DNA of 53,183 bases from Enterococcus faecalis 13-SD-W-01 (GTDB lineage: Bacteria; Bacillota; Bacilli; Lactobacillales; Enterococcaceae). This document shows positions 40,481-49,562 of this stretch, in pieces. Below the pieces are notes generated by a model, which was given only the letters and a program-made list of their open reading frames with translations, was not told the DNA's origin and did not search any database. The stretch covers positions 217,357 to 270,539 of the forward strand of contig KE351646.1 in NCBI GenBank assembly GCA_000415185.1. Direction: 5' to 3'. Position 1 is the stretch's first letter, and every line of letters begins with the position of its first letter. A program made the position numbers and the translations under genes.

Positions 40481-41935
40481 ATGGCTATGAGGAGTATTTT
40501 CGATAACTTGATCACGATTATTTTTATAGCGAATATTTTATTGTCGCTCGTTATTATTTTTCGTGAAAGAAAAGAAACTGCTCAGACATGGGCCTGGTTG
40601 TTGGTGTTGATGTTCATTCCCATCGCAGGATTTATTTTGTATATCTTTTTTGGAAGAGGGATTTCTAAAGATCGGATTTTTGATTTGAAAATCCAAGGGA
40701 AACCAGGGATGAACCGAGAAATCGAAGAAGACAAACGTGCATTGATGCGCGGGTTGTATCCGCATCCGCCAACTGGTCAAGTCGATGTGAAGCAATTGAT
40801 CTACATGCTGACTGTCTTTGAAAGCATGTTGTATACGACAAATAATAAAGTAAAACTTTTTACAGATGGAAGGGAAAAGTTTGATGCGCTAGTCAAAGAT
40901 ATCGATCAAGCAGCTGACCATATCCATTTGCAATATTATATCTATCGCAGTGATGATCTGGGAAGTGAAGTTCGTGATGCGCTGGTCAGAGCAGCTAAGC
41001 GAGGCGTCAAGGTCCGAGTGCTTTTAGATGCGTGGGGTTCTACCCAGGTCACAATGAGCTTCTTTGACGCGTTGAAAAAAGCGGGCGGCGAAGTGGCGTT
41101 CTTTTTCCCGCTTTTTGTTCCTTATATCAATCCAAGGATCAATTATCGAAACCATCGCAAAATCGTCGTTATCGATGGAAAAATAGGTTATACTGGCGGT
41201 TTTAACGTAGGAAATGAATATTTGGGATTAGTAAAAAAATTCGGTTATTGGCGGGACAATCACTTGCGTATCTATGGGGATGCAGTCCACGCACTGCAAA
41301 ACCGCTTTTTGATGGACTGGAATTCGCAACACACAAATGAAGTCCAGTATTCACCAGCGATTTTCCCGAAAATCGAATCAGATGGGCATACAGCGATGCA
41401 AGTTGTGACAAGCGGACCAGATTCAGAGCATGAACAAATCAAGATGACTTATTTGAAGATGATTTCTTTGGCAAAAAAAGAAATTTTGATCCAAACGCCT
41501 TATTATATCCCGGATGAATCGATCCATGAAGCACTGAAACTAGCTTTGCTTTCAGGTGTTAAGGTCCATATCCAGATTCCGAATAAGCCAGACCATCTGC
41601 TTGTTTATTGGGCAACATATTCTTTTGCAGCAGAATTATTGGATTATGGGGCAGTCATCGAGACCTATGAACAAGGATTTATGCACGCGAAAACAATGAT
41701 CATCGACGGAGGTGTTGTTTCTGTCGGTTCAGCAAATATCGATGTTCGTTCATTCAAATTAGATTTTGAAGTCAATTCGCTGATCTATGACCAAACAATC
41801 GCCGAAGAAGTGCGGCAGGCGTTTTTGGAAGATTCAAAAGTATCACAGCAGCTGACGAAGGAAATCTACAAAAATCGTGGAATGCTGATCAAATTAAAAG
41901 AAGGATTGGCCCGTCTGATCTCACCATTGTTATAA
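40481..41935 (+). CDS. cls: cardiolipin synthase
   Basis: Cls condenses two phosphatidylglycerol molecules into cardiolipin and glycerol. The 484-residue protein has two N-terminal transmembrane helices (about 9-28 and 40-58) and two phospholipase D catalytic motifs: NHRKIVVIDGKIGYTGG near residue 225 and MHAKTMIIDGGVVSVGSAN near residue 400. The start ATG follows GAGGTGAGAGT; a second ATG two codons later is possible. The gene lies between ftsEX and pst. Changes in Cls, together with the Lia system, are known in daptomycin-resistant enterococci; whether this copy is the implicated paralogue cannot be judged. Confidence 0.96.
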   Translation: MAMRSIFDNLITIIFIANILLSLVIIFRERKETAQTWAWLLVLMFIPIAGFILYIFFGRGISKDRIFDLKIQGKPGMNREIEEDKRALMRGLYPHPPTGQVDVKQLIYMLTVFESMLYTTNNKVKLFTDGREKFDALVKDIDQAADHIHLQYYIYRSDDLGSEVRDALVRAAKRGVKVRVLLDAWGSTQVTMSFFDALKKAGGEVAFFFPLFVPYINPRINYRNHRKIVVIDGKIGYTGGFNVGNEYLGLVKKFGYWRDNHLRIYGDAVHALQNRFLMDWNSQHTNEVQYSPAIFPKIESDGHTAMQVVTSGPDSEHEQIKMTYLKMISLAKKEILIQTPYYIPDESIHEALKLALLSGVKVHIQIPNKPDHLLVYWATYSFAAELLDYGAVIETYEQGFMHAKTMIIDGGVVSVGSANIDVRSFKLDFEVNSLIYDQTIAEEVRQAFLEDSKVSQQLTKEIYKNRGMLIKLKEGLARLISPLL

Positions 41936-42009
41936 TAAAAAATAGAAAAACAGCAAGCCGCTCATTTGTTCCAAACTTGTGAAGAATAGAGCAGAATCTG
42001 CTTTTAAAA

Positions 42010-42200
42010 CAAAAAAAAGGCTGGAACGGTCATCGTCGACGATGATCGTTCCAGCCTTTTTATGAAGCCATTTCCGATGATTTACTACAGAAATGATGAA
42101 ATACACTCGGATGTTGCAGGAAAAACTTTGGGGTATTTCCAGTTTTTGGGGAAAGCAAGAAATAAGTTGTTTCCTGAGCAAAGCCAAGAGTCATATTCCA
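42010..42200 (-). ncRNA. possible minus-strand small RNA between cls and pstS
   Basis: On the minus strand an extended -10 TGcTATACT (42215-42207) predicts a start near 42200. The RNA would run about 190 nt to a near-perfect GC-rich hairpin (42015-42060; AAAAGGCTGGAACG arms with an inner CATCGTCGACGATG palindrome) followed on that strand by eight T. The enclosed sequence has no convincing ORF with a ribosome site. No good -35 is visible. This is a prediction from promoter-terminator geometry only; the same hairpin may simply be the cls terminator. Confidence 0.3.
42013..42062. terminator. bidirectional terminator behind cls
   Basis: A 46-nt near-perfect inverted repeat with AAAAGGCTGGAACG and CGTTCCAGCCTTTT arms, five T on the plus side and eight T-equivalents on the minus side. 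It ends cls. The following stretch to pstS (about 300 bp) contains no credible coding sequence; short frames there lack ribosome sites. Confidence 0.88.
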
Positions 42201-42298
42201 AGAATAAGTATAGCATAGGTCTATTTACCGTGGATAGTATTTTACTGGAATTCTTCCATAATTTGTTATTTCAAGTGTTATTTTAAAAAATCAATTGA

Positions 42299-42327
42299 TT
42301 TTCAACCAAGTTGGAAAATGTTAAACT
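42299..42327 (+). promoter_or_regulatory. weak candidate pstS promoter
   Basis: TTTTCA (42299-42304), 17 bp and TAAACT (42322-42327), 33 bp before pstS. A poor -35 is common at activator-dependent phosphate-starvation promoters. Confidence 0.35.
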
Positions 42328-42359
42328 GTAGTTACTTTATTGTTGAAGGGGATAATTTG

Positions 42360-43217
42360 ATGAAAAGACTGAAATTATTTTTACCAATTATCGGGTTAGT
42401 GATGGTTTTATCGGGGTGTTCACAATGGATCGACCGTGGAGAATCAATCACAGCTGTGGGTTCTTCTGCTTTGCAGCCGCTGGTTGAAACAGCTGCGGAA
42501 GCCTACCAAACAGATAATCCCGGAAGATTTATCAATGTTCAAGGCGGCGGAAGCGGTACTGGACTTTCTCAAGTACAATCTGGTGCAGTAGACATCGGGA
42601 ACTCCGATCTGTTTGCAGAAGAAAAATCAGGGATCGATGCAGCGTCATTGAAAGATCACAAAGTTGCTGCAGTTGGGATCACACCGATCGTAAATAAAGA
42701 AGTTGGTATTAAAGATATTTCTATGGAGGATCTCCATAAATTATTTGTTGGGGAAATCAAAAACTGGAAAGAAATCGGCGGGGCAGATCAGCCAGTCGTG
42801 ATTTTGAACCGTGCTTCTGGAAGCGGAACACGCAGTACATTTGAAAAATGGGTACTTGACGGCGACAATGCAATCCAAGCCCAAGAACAAGATTCAAGCG
42901 GGATGGTTCGGCAAATCGTTGCAGATACACCAGGAGCAATCAGTTATGTAGCATTTTCTTATGTAACGAAAGATGTAGCAACTTTGTCTATTGGCGGTGT
43001 AGAGCCAACAGAAGAGAATGTGACAACGAATGAATGGCCGATCTGGGCATATGAACACATGTATACAAAAGGTGAGCCTACTGATCTGACAAAAGACTTC
43101 TTGGCCTACATGTTATCAGACGAAGTCCAAGAAAATATCGTCGGAGATCTAGGATATATCCCTATTTCTCGTATGAAAGTCGAACGTGATTGGGAAGGTA
43201 ATGTGATCAGCGAGTAG
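42360..43217 (+). CDS. pstS: phosphate-binding lipoprotein PstS
   Basis: PstS captures phosphate outside the cell and delivers it to PstCA. The 285-residue precursor has a lipoprotein signal (KRLKLFLPIIGLVMVLSGC) with lipidation at Cys20 by Lgt, which is also encoded in this window. The ligand-binding core shows AVGSSALQPL, QGGGSGTGLSQV, DIGNSD and RASGSGTRSTFE, the phosphate-contacting Ser/Thr/Arg motifs. I use the ATG at 42360 (after GAAGGGGA) rather than one 14 codons upstream, because it gives a proper signal peptide. It begins pstS-C-A-B1-B2-phoU. Confidence 0.96.
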   Translation: MKRLKLFLPIIGLVMVLSGCSQWIDRGESITAVGSSALQPLVETAAEAYQTDNPGRFINVQGGGSGTGLSQVQSGAVDIGNSDLFAEEKSGIDAASLKDHKVAAVGITPIVNKEVGIKDISMEDLHKLFVGEIKNWKEIGGADQPVVILNRASGSGTRSTFEKWVLDGDNAIQAQEQDSSGMVRQIVADTPGAISYVAFSYVTKDVATLSIGGVEPTEENVTTNEWPIWAYEHMYTKGEPTDLTKDFLAYMLSDEVQENIVGDLGYIPISRMKVERDWEGNVISE

Positions 43218-43219
43218 TC

Positions 43220-43256
43220 TTTACAAAAAATTTACAAACTTAGCGAAAGATTTACA
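43220..43256 (+). promoter_or_regulatory. candidate PhoP/PnpR box upstream of pstC
   Basis: TTTACA occurs at 43220-43225 and 43231-43236 (11-bp period, 5-bp spacer) and again at 43251-43256. This fits the TT(A/T/C)ACA repeat pattern bound by PhoP-type regulators. The 115-bp pstS-pstC gap is long for a tight operon, so an internal regulated promoter is plausible. Confidence 0.5.
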
Positions 43257-43332
43257 TGTTATTAAAACCAAATTGATGTTTGATTTGTACACTAGACAGG
43301 TATGGGAAACCTAGTGAAGGGGGAATCATCTC

Positions 43333-44253
43333 GTGGAAGATGTGAAAAAAGCATTATTAACAAAATCAAAACGTTCAAAAATGGAGCAGCGAGGGAAATT
43401 TATCAGTTTTCTTTGTATCGCACTGATCGTCATCGTTGTTTTAGCCATTTTTTACTTTGTGGCAAGTAAAGGATTAGCAACATTTTTTGTAGATAAAATC
43501 AATGTGTTCGATTTTCTTTTCGGCACAAGCTGGAACCCAAGCAGACTTGGCGCAGACGGCAAGCCAATGGTTGGGGCGCTGCCGATGATCACAGGGTCAT
43601 TTTTCGTTACACTGCTCTCTGCATTAGTCGCAACACCATTTGCTATTGGTGCAGCAGTCTTTATGACCGAAATCTCGCCAAAAAACGGTTCAAAGATCTT
43701 ACAGCCGGTTATTGAACTGCTTGTTGGGATTCCTTCAGTTGTTTATGGTTTTATCGGTTTGACAGTGATCGTACCATTTGTCAGAAATCTTTTTGGCGGA
43801 ACAGGTTTTGGTATCTTGGCCGGTACATTTGTTTTGTTCGTCATGATTCTTCCGACAGTAACAACAATGACTGTTGATGCACTGAAAGCAGTGCCGCGTC
43901 ATTATCGAGAAGCATCTTTAGCTTTAGGTGCGACAAGATGGCAAACGATTTACAAAGTCGTTTTGCGTGCAGCAATTCCAGGTATTTTAACGGCAGTTGT
44001 TTTTGGGATGGCAAGAGCCTTTGGTGAAGCGTTAGCGATCCAAATGGTGATCGGGAATGCCGCATTGATGCCGTCTAGCTTGATCACACCTGCCTCAACA
44101 TTGACTTCGATTTTAACAATGGGTATCGGGAATACGATCATGGGAACAGTTGAAAATAATGTTCTTTGGTCATTAGCATTGATCTTACTACTGATGTCCT
44201 TGTTCTTTAACATCATCATTCGCTTGATTGGTAAGAAAGGAGCCTTGAAATAA
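43333..44253 (+). CDS. pstC: phosphate ABC transporter permease PstC
   Basis: PstC forms the phosphate channel with PstA. The 306-residue membrane protein has about six hydrophobic segments, with the ABC-coupling loop EASLALGATRWQTIYKVVL near residue 200. The start is GTG at 43333 after AAGGGGG; another GTG three codons downstream is possible. Its stop overlaps the pstA start (TAATG). Confidence 0.95.
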   Translation: MEDVKKALLTKSKRSKMEQRGKFISFLCIALIVIVVLAIFYFVASKGLATFFVDKINVFDFLFGTSWNPSRLGADGKPMVGALPMITGSFFVTLLSALVATPFAIGAAVFMTEISPKNGSKILQPVIELLVGIPSVVYGFIGLTVIVPFVRNLFGGTGFGILAGTFVLFVMILPTVTTMTVDALKAVPRHYREASLALGATRWQTIYKVVLRAAIPGILTAVVFGMARAFGEALAIQMVIGNAALMPSSLITPASTLTSILTMGIGNTIMGTVENNVLWSLALILLLMSLFFNIIIRLIGKKGALK

Positions 44254-45137
44254 TGAATGCAAAACGCTCAGATAAAATTGCTACAGGTGCTTTATATACT
44301 ATTTCAGGGATCATCGTATTGATCTTGGCAGCATTGCTGCTTTACATCTTGGTTCGCGGCGTTCCGCATATCTCATGGTCATTTTTGACTGAACCTTCAA
44401 AAGCTTACCAAGCAGGCGGCGGTATCGGTATCCAGCTGTTCAACTCGGTTTACTTATTGATCATCACAATGATCATCAGCTTCCCGATCTCGTTGGGAGC
44501 AGGTATCTATTTGTCTGAATATGCAAAGAAAAATTGGGTGACTGATGTGATTCGTACATCGATTGAGATTCTAAGCTCATTGCCTTCAGTCGTTGTCGGT
44601 CTGTTCGGCTTCTTGGTATTCGTTATCCAATTCCAATATGGGTTTTCAATCATTTCAGGGGCTTTGGCATTGACATTGTTCAACTTGCCGCTGCTGACAA
44701 GAACAGTCGAAGAATCTTTGCAGGCAGTCCATTATACGCAGCGTGAAGCTGGTTTGGCATTAGGTTTGTCACGTTGGGAAACAGTTATCAAAGTCGTTGT
44801 TCCAGAAGCAACACCTGGTATTTTGACTGGTGTGATCTTGAGTGCTGGAAGAATCTTTGGTGAAGCAGCTGCATTGATCTACACTGCTGGACAAAGTGCA
44901 CCAGCCCTTGATTTTACTAACTGGAATCCGCTAAGTGTCTCTAGTCCGATCAGTATTTTCCGCCAGGCCGAAACATTAGCCGTTCACATTTGGAAAATCA
45001 ACACAGAAGGCACGATGCCAGATGGTGTATCTGTATCTGCAGGAGCATCTGCTGTTTTGATCATCGCTGTGCTTTTGTTCAACTTCGGCGCACGCGCATT
45101 GGGCAAACGACTTTATCGTAAAATGACTTCAGCTTAA
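44253..45137 (+). CDS. pstA: phosphate ABC transporter permease PstA
   Basis: The second channel subunit, 294 residues with about six membrane segments and the coupling loop [25 protein letters not shown]-like near residue 175 (split here; key part [14 protein letters not shown]). It overlaps pstC by one base and is followed 14 bp later by pstB1. The PstC/PstA pair is clearly distinct, so this is not a duplication. Confidence 0.95.
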   Translation: MNAKRSDKIATGALYTISGIIVLILAALLLYILVRGVPHISWSFLTEPSKAYQAGGGIGIQLFNSVYLLIITMIISFPISLGAGIYLSEYAKKNWVTDVIRTSIEILSSLPSVVVGLFGFLVFVIQFQYGFSIISGALALTLFNLPLLTRTVEESLQAVHYTQREAGLALGLSRWETVIKVVVPEATPGILTGVILSAGRIFGEAAALIYTAGQSAPALDFTNWNPLSVSSPISIFRQAETLAVHIWKINTEGTMPDGVSVSAGASAVLIIAVLLFNFGARALGKRLYRKMTSA

Positions 45138-45151
45138 GGAGAAGAGCGAGA

Positions 45152-45958
45152 ATGAAAGAATACAATTGGAATGATACGAATATCCTGACCATAGCTCCTC
45201 AAAACGAAGTAGCGTTGCATACAGAAGATCTGCATGTATGGTATGGCGACAATGAAGCCATCAAGGGAATCGATCTTGAATTTGAAAAAAATAAAATCAC
45301 CGCATTGATCGGTCCTTCCGGCTGCGGAAAATCTACCTATCTTCGTTCATTGAATCGTATGAACGATGGAATCGCAAATACAAAAACAACAGGTAAAATC
45401 ATTTACAAAGATGTCGATGTCAATGCACCCCAAGTTGATGTCTACGAAATGCGCAAACGAATCGGGATGGTGTTCCAACGTCCGAACCCATTTAGTAAAT
45501 CTATCTATGAAAATATTACATTTGCATTGAAGCAGCATGGTGAAAAAGATAAAAAGAAATTAGATGAAATCGTAGAAACTAGTTTAAAACAAGCGGCTTT
45601 GTGGGATCAAGTCAAAGACAGTTTGGATAAAAGTGCGTTGGCATTATCTGGCGGACAACAGCAGCGACTATGTATTGCCCGCGCCATTGCCATGAAACCA
45701 GATATCCTGCTTCTTGATGAACCGGCAAGCGCGCTAGATCCAATCTCTACCGGTACAGTGGAAGAAACGTTGGTCAACCTGAAAAATGATTATACGATCA
45801 TCATCGTTACACACAACATGCAGCAGGCAGCACGTATCAGTGATTACACTGCTTTCTTCTATCTAGGGAAAGTCATCGAGTATGATAAAACGAATAAGAT
45901 TTTCACCAGACCAAAGATCCAAGCAACAGAAGACTATGTTTCAGGTCACTTTGGTTAA
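45152..45958 (+). CDS. pstB1: phosphate ABC transporter ATPase PstB1
   Basis: The first of two PstB ATPases that power PstCA. The 268-residue protein has an N-terminal extension of about 20 residues, Walker [11 protein letters not shown] loop VFQRPNPF, signature LSGGQQQR, Walker [14 protein letters not shown] and H loop THN. Q-loop RPNPF instead of QPNPF distinguishes it from the next gene. Tandem pstB genes also occur in streptococci and Bacillus. Confidence 0.96.
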   Translation: MKEYNWNDTNILTIAPQNEVALHTEDLHVWYGDNEAIKGIDLEFEKNKITALIGPSGCGKSTYLRSLNRMNDGIANTKTTGKIIYKDVDVNAPQVDVYEMRKRIGMVFQRPNPFSKSIYENITFALKQHGEKDKKKLDEIVETSLKQAALWDQVKDSLDKSALALSGGQQQRLCIARAIAMKPDILLLDEPASALDPISTGTVEETLVNLKNDYTIIIVTHNMQQAARISDYTAFFYLGKVIEYDKTNKIFTRPKIQATEDYVSGHFG

Positions 45959-45973
45959 AATGGAGGCTTCAAT

Positions 45974-46732
45974 ATGACAAAAGAAATCATCTCATCAAAA
46001 GATCTTCACTTATATTATGGTAAAAAAGAAGCATTGAAAGGCATCGATCTAAGTTTTAATCAGGGAGAAATCACTGCAATGATCGGACCTTCCGGCTGTG
46101 GAAAATCAACCTATCTTCGTTCACTGAATCGTATGAATGATCTGATCCCAGGCGTAACGATCACAGGAAGTGTGCTGTACAAAGGAAAAGACATCTATGG
46201 TCCAAAAACAGATACAGTTGATCTTAGAAAAGAAATCGGCATGGTCTTCCAACAGCCGAATCCTTTTCCATTTTCGATTTACGAAAACATCATTTATGGG
46301 TTAAAATTAAAAGGGGAAAAAGACAAGCGCGTATTAGATCAAGTTGTAGAAGAAAGTTTAAAAGCTGCTTCGGTTTGGGACGATGTCAAAGACAAATTGA
46401 ACAAAAGCGCCTTATCTTTATCTGGCGGACAACAACAACGGGTATGTATCGCTCGTGTATTAGCCGTCAATCCTGAAATCATTTTATTAGACGAACCTAC
46501 CAGCGCCCTAGATCCTATCTCTACAGGGAAAATCGAGAGCATGCTGTTAGAATTGAAAGAGAAGTATACGCTGATCATGGTTACGCATAACTTGTCGCAA
46601 GCTTCCCGTATCTCTGACAAAACAGCGTTCTTCTTAGATGGAAACCTGATCGAATTTGATGATACCAAGAAAATCTTCTTGAATCCTCAAAAACAAGAAA
46701 CAGAAGACTATATCTCAGGACGCTTTGGATAA
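45974..46732 (+). CDS. pstB2: phosphate ABC transporter ATPase PstB2
   Basis: The second PstB paralogue, 252 residues, with Walker [11 protein letters not shown] loop VFQQPNPF, signature LSGGQQQR and Walker [14 protein letters not shown]. It lacks the N-terminal extension of PstB1. It starts 15 bp behind pstB1 after TGGAGG and is 12 bp before phoU. Whether the two work as a heterodimer or alternately is unknown here. Confidence 0.96.
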   Translation: MTKEIISSKDLHLYYGKKEALKGIDLSFNQGEITAMIGPSGCGKSTYLRSLNRMNDLIPGVTITGSVLYKGKDIYGPKTDTVDLRKEIGMVFQQPNPFPFSIYENIIYGLKLKGEKDKRVLDQVVEESLKAASVWDDVKDKLNKSALSLSGGQQQRVCIARVLAVNPEIILLDEPTSALDPISTGKIESMLLELKEKYTLIMVTHNLSQASRISDKTAFFLDGNLIEFDDTKKIFLNPQKQETEDYISGRFG

Positions 46733-46744
46733 GGAGGAGAAAGA

Positions 46745-47422
46745 ATGTTACGTACACAATTTGAAGAAGAATTGCTGAATCTCCACAATCAATTTTACGA
46801 GATGGGGATGATGGTCAGCAGCGCCGTTCATAAATCTGTTCGCTCATATATCAAGCACGACAAGGTATTGGCGAAAGAAGTCATTGAGAATGATTCAAAT
46901 ATCAATGACATGGAAATCCGTTTAGAGAAAAAAAGTTTTGAAATGATTGCGTTGCAGCAGCCCGTAACAACAGACTTGCGCATGATCATCACCGTGATGA
47001 AAGCAAGTTCAGACTTGGAACGTATGGCAGACCATGCTGTTTCTGTAGCAAAATCAACGATCCGTGTAAAAGGACAAACAAGAATCCCGGAAATCGAAAA
47101 AGAAATCTCGGATATGTCTGATTACGTGAAAAAAATGGTAGATAACGTACTTGTTGCTTACGTTAAAACAGATGAAAAAGATGCGCGTACGATCGCGAAT
47201 ATGGATCAGCGTGTAAACGACTATTTCAACCGTATCTATAGTGCAACGATCCAAAATATGGAAACCAATCCAGAAACAGTCATCAGCGGAACCGATTATT
47301 TGAACGTTGCCAGCTACTTAGAACGTATCGGCGACTATGTCACAAATATTTGTGAATGGATCGTTTACTTGGCAACTGGGAAAATCACAGAATTGAACAG
47401 CAGCCACGACGAAATGTTTTAA
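46745..47422 (+). CDS. phoU: phosphate signalling protein PhoU
   Basis: PhoU is a cytosolic helical protein that restrains phosphate uptake and couples Pst to the phosphate-sensing histidine kinase. The 225-residue protein has two three-helix PhoU repeats; each contains the metal-binding type segment, MKASSDLERMADHAVSVA and YLNVASYLERIGDYVTNI. The ATG follows AAGGAGGAG. It ends the operon with a clear terminator. No sensor kinase/regulator gene pair lies next to it. Confidence 0.95.
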   Translation: MLRTQFEEELLNLHNQFYEMGMMVSSAVHKSVRSYIKHDKVLAKEVIENDSNINDMEIRLEKKSFEMIALQQPVTTDLRMIITVMKASSDLERMADHAVSVAKSTIRVKGQTRIPEIEKEISDMSDYVKKMVDNVLVAYVKTDEKDARTIANMDQRVNDYFNRIYSATIQNMETNPETVISGTDYLNVASYLERIGDYVTNICEWIVYLATGKITELNSSHDEMF

Positions 47423-47438
47423 GAACTTTTGATGTATG

Positions 47439-47476
47439 CAAAACAGCACCCGATATGAAATCAGGTGCTGTTTTTT
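47439..47476 (+). terminator. intrinsic terminator of the pst operon
   Basis: AAACAGCACC and GGTGCTGTTT pair perfectly around a 13-nt loop, followed by T. Confidence 0.85.
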
Positions 47477-47529
47477 CTATATTTGACTGCATTCTTTCCA
47501 TTCTTCCACAAGTCCGAGAGAAAGTTCCT

Positions 47530-47569
47530 ACTTAAGTCCTATGACATTTGATGTAAAAGAAGGCATAAT
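47530..47569 (+). promoter_or_regulatory. liaX promoter with LiaR-type palindrome
   Basis: ATGACA (47541-47546), 17 bp and CATAAT (47564-47569). Just upstream of the -35 is the palindrome ACTTAAGT (47530-47537), centred about -42 from the predicted start. The VraR/LiaR family is known to use ACT-N-AGT-type sites, and this position suits an activator contacting RNA polymerase. Confidence 0.6.
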
Positions 47570-47621
47570 ATGGATGTAAGGAAAACAACGCAAACTATAT
47601 TTGCTCAAGGAGGCAATTTCC

Positions 47622-49193
47622 ATGAAAGAAAGAGAACGTATATTAGACTTAGTCAAAAAAAGAATTCTCTCTACTGAAGAAGGCTTAGATTTATTAGAAA
47701 GCATGGCAACTGAAAAAGACGAAAAACAAATCGAAAAAGAAGCAGACCAAGTCTCTGCGAATAAAGAGCAAGACAAAATCGGTCAATTGTTAGACGAATT
47801 GGAAAATGGCGAAACGGAACAACCAAAAACAGACGAACCTGATCCAAAAGCCAAAGAAAAAGAAGATCAAGAAAACTTGGAAAAAATCCTTGATGAGTTA
47901 GCAACAGAAGCAAACAAAGCCTCTGCTGAACTAGATACAGTCAACGCGGAAATCAAAGAAAACAACGTCCGCCTCAATGAAAAACAGGAAACATTGATGG
48001 AGTTGAACACAAAAGAAGAACTCAGCGGTTTATCTGAAGAAGAACTTGAACTTCGCAGTGAAGTTGAACAAGAAATCAAAGAATTAGAAGACAAAAACAA
48101 TCAGCTTCAAGAAAAACAAATTCGTTTGGACGCAGAACTGAAAAGTATCCGCCGAAGCCAATGGTCTGAAAAGAAAGAAGCACTTGGCGAAAAATTCGAA
48201 TTACCAGATGACTGGAAAGAACAAGCAACAGACACATTGAACCAAGTCGGTGAAAAAATGTCTGAAGCAGGTTCACAATTAGGTAAATTCTTGAAGAAAA
48301 CATTCCAAACTGTCTCTGAGACAGTCAACGACAACATGGAATGGAAAGATGTCAGCTTACGTATGCCAGGCATCGCAACAACAAAATTTGAACATGAATT
48401 CTACTATGAAGCGCCAGATGCAAGTATTATCGACATCAAAGCAGCAAACGGAAGTGTCCTATTGAAAACTTGGGACAAAGAAGATGTCAAAGTAGAAGCA
48501 AAAATCAAATTATACGGAAAAATGAGCGAAGAACCATTCGAAGCATTTTCTGTACGAAGCCAAATCGAAGTGAATGAAGATCATATTTCATTCCAAATCC
48601 CAAATAAACGTGTCCGTGCAGACCTAGTCTTTTATTTGCCAGCACGCATCTATGATCATGTAGCCATCAAATTATTGAATGGGACGATCACAGTTGACGG
48701 TTTGGAAACAAAAGATGTCTATGCAAAATCAACAAACGGCAACATCGCAATCAATGAATTGACAGCAACGATGCTTGAAATCGAAGGCGTCAACGGCAAT
48801 ATCGATGTGAAAAGCGGGAATATCTTAGATTCGATCATTGAAACAGTCAACGGTACAGTCACAGTTGGTGCAACACCAGAAAACTTGTCTGTTTCATTAG
48901 TTAACGGCGACATCCGTGTCACAGCGAAAGAAGATCGTTTGAAGAAAATCGTAGCCAGCTCAGTCAACGGAAACGTCAAAGTAGCTATCCCAGATGATCT
49001 TGGTGTAGAAGGACATGCGAAAACAAGTTTAGGAAGCATCAACAGCCGCATGACAAACTATGAAGTGATCCGCGAGAAAAAAGAACGGACAAATCAAATG
49101 CTTCAATTCCGCCGTTTAACAGGTGAGCAATTGGCACAGTTACAATTATCTACAACTACAGGAAACATTTTCTTAAAAGACACTGAAAAATAA
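47622..49193 (+). CDS. liaX: LiaX, daptomycin- and peptide-sensing surface protein
   Basis: LiaX, studied in Enterococcus faecalis, is a surface-exposed effector of the LiaFSR envelope-stress system that senses daptomycin and antimicrobial peptides. The 523-residue protein has a helical, strongly charged N-terminal half (about 1-240; coiled coil near 90-180) and a beta-rich DUF4097 C-terminal domain (about 270-515) with repeated NG-turns (KAANGSVLL, LNGTITVDG, STNGNIAI, VNGNIDV, VNGTVTV, VNGDIRV and VNGNVKV). There is no signal peptide, as is also true of the characterised homologue. I use the ATG at 47622 after AAGGAGG. liaY and liaZ follow. Loss of the C-terminal domain is known to switch on resistance; here it is complete. 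Confidence 0.93.
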   Translation: MKERERILDLVKKRILSTEEGLDLLESMATEKDEKQIEKEADQVSANKEQDKIGQLLDELENGETEQPKTDEPDPKAKEKEDQENLEKILDELATEANKASAELDTVNAEIKENNVRLNEKQETLMELNTKEELSGLSEEELELRSEVEQEIKELEDKNNQLQEKQIRLDAELKSIRRSQWSEKKEALGEKFELPDDWKEQATDTLNQVGEKMSEAGSQLGKFLKKTFQTVSETVNDNMEWKDVSLRMPGIATTKFEHEFYYEAPDASIIDIKAANGSVLLKTWDKEDVKVEAKIKLYGKMSEEPFEAFSVRSQIEVNEDHISFQIPNKRVRADLVFYLPARIYDHVAIKLLNGTITVDGLETKDVYAKSTNGNIAINELTATMLEIEGVNGNIDVKSGNILDSIIETVNGTVTVGATPENLSVSLVNGDIRVTAKEDRLKKIVASSVNGNVKVAIPDDLGVEGHAKTSLGSINSRMTNYEVIREKKERTNQMLQFRRLTGEQLAQLQLSTTTGNIFLKDTEK

Positions 49194-49256
49194 AGAGGAG
49201 GGGTATATTTTCCCTCTCCTTTCCTTTAAAATAAGTAGAACAGAGGTGATTAAATT

Positions 49257-49562
49257 ATGAAAAAGCGATTGACGAAATCAAATAAAAACGTAGTATTGAC
49301 AGGTACATTAGCGGGGATCGCAGAATATATCGGCATTGACCCAACAGTGGTACGTGTGATTTACGTATTCTTGAGTTTGGTGGCATTTGGAAGCCCGATC
49401 ATTCTATATATTTTATTAGCATTGATCATCCCTTCTGGACGTTCTACTCGTACTTATGGACATGACAACAGCTATTACACAAGCAACAATCATGGACAAA
49501 AAACAAGCAAAAAACCGAAAGAAGCTGAAAAGATCGATGATGACGATTGGAGTGACTTCTAA
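49257..49562 (+). CDS. liaY: LiaY, PspC-domain membrane protein
   Basis: The second gene of liaXYZ. The 101-residue protein has a PspC domain: KKRLTKSNKNVVLTGTLAG, then IGIDPTVVRVIYVFLSL and a hydrophobic helix with IILYILLALIIPS. The C-terminal 30 residues are polar and end in acidic DDDDWSDF. In enterococci LiaY is a membrane protein linked to phospholipid redistribution under peptide stress. AGAGGTGA precedes the ATG. It overlaps liaZ by one base. Confidence 0.9.
   Translation: MKKRLTKSNKNVVLTGTLAGIAEYIGIDPTVVRVIYVFLSLVAFGSPIILYILLALIIPSGRSTRTYGHDNSYYTSNNHGQKTSKKPKEAEKIDDDDWSDF

Noticed and set aside
41930-42187. 85-codon minus-strand frame behind cls
   Set aside because: It would cross the strong bidirectional terminator; composition looks random.
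42062-42286. 74-codon plus-strand frame between cls and pstS
   Set aside because: Its start codon lies at the foot of the cls terminator, with no ribosome site and no recognisable domain. I considered an insertion-sequence remnant but found no terminal repeats or transposase motifs.
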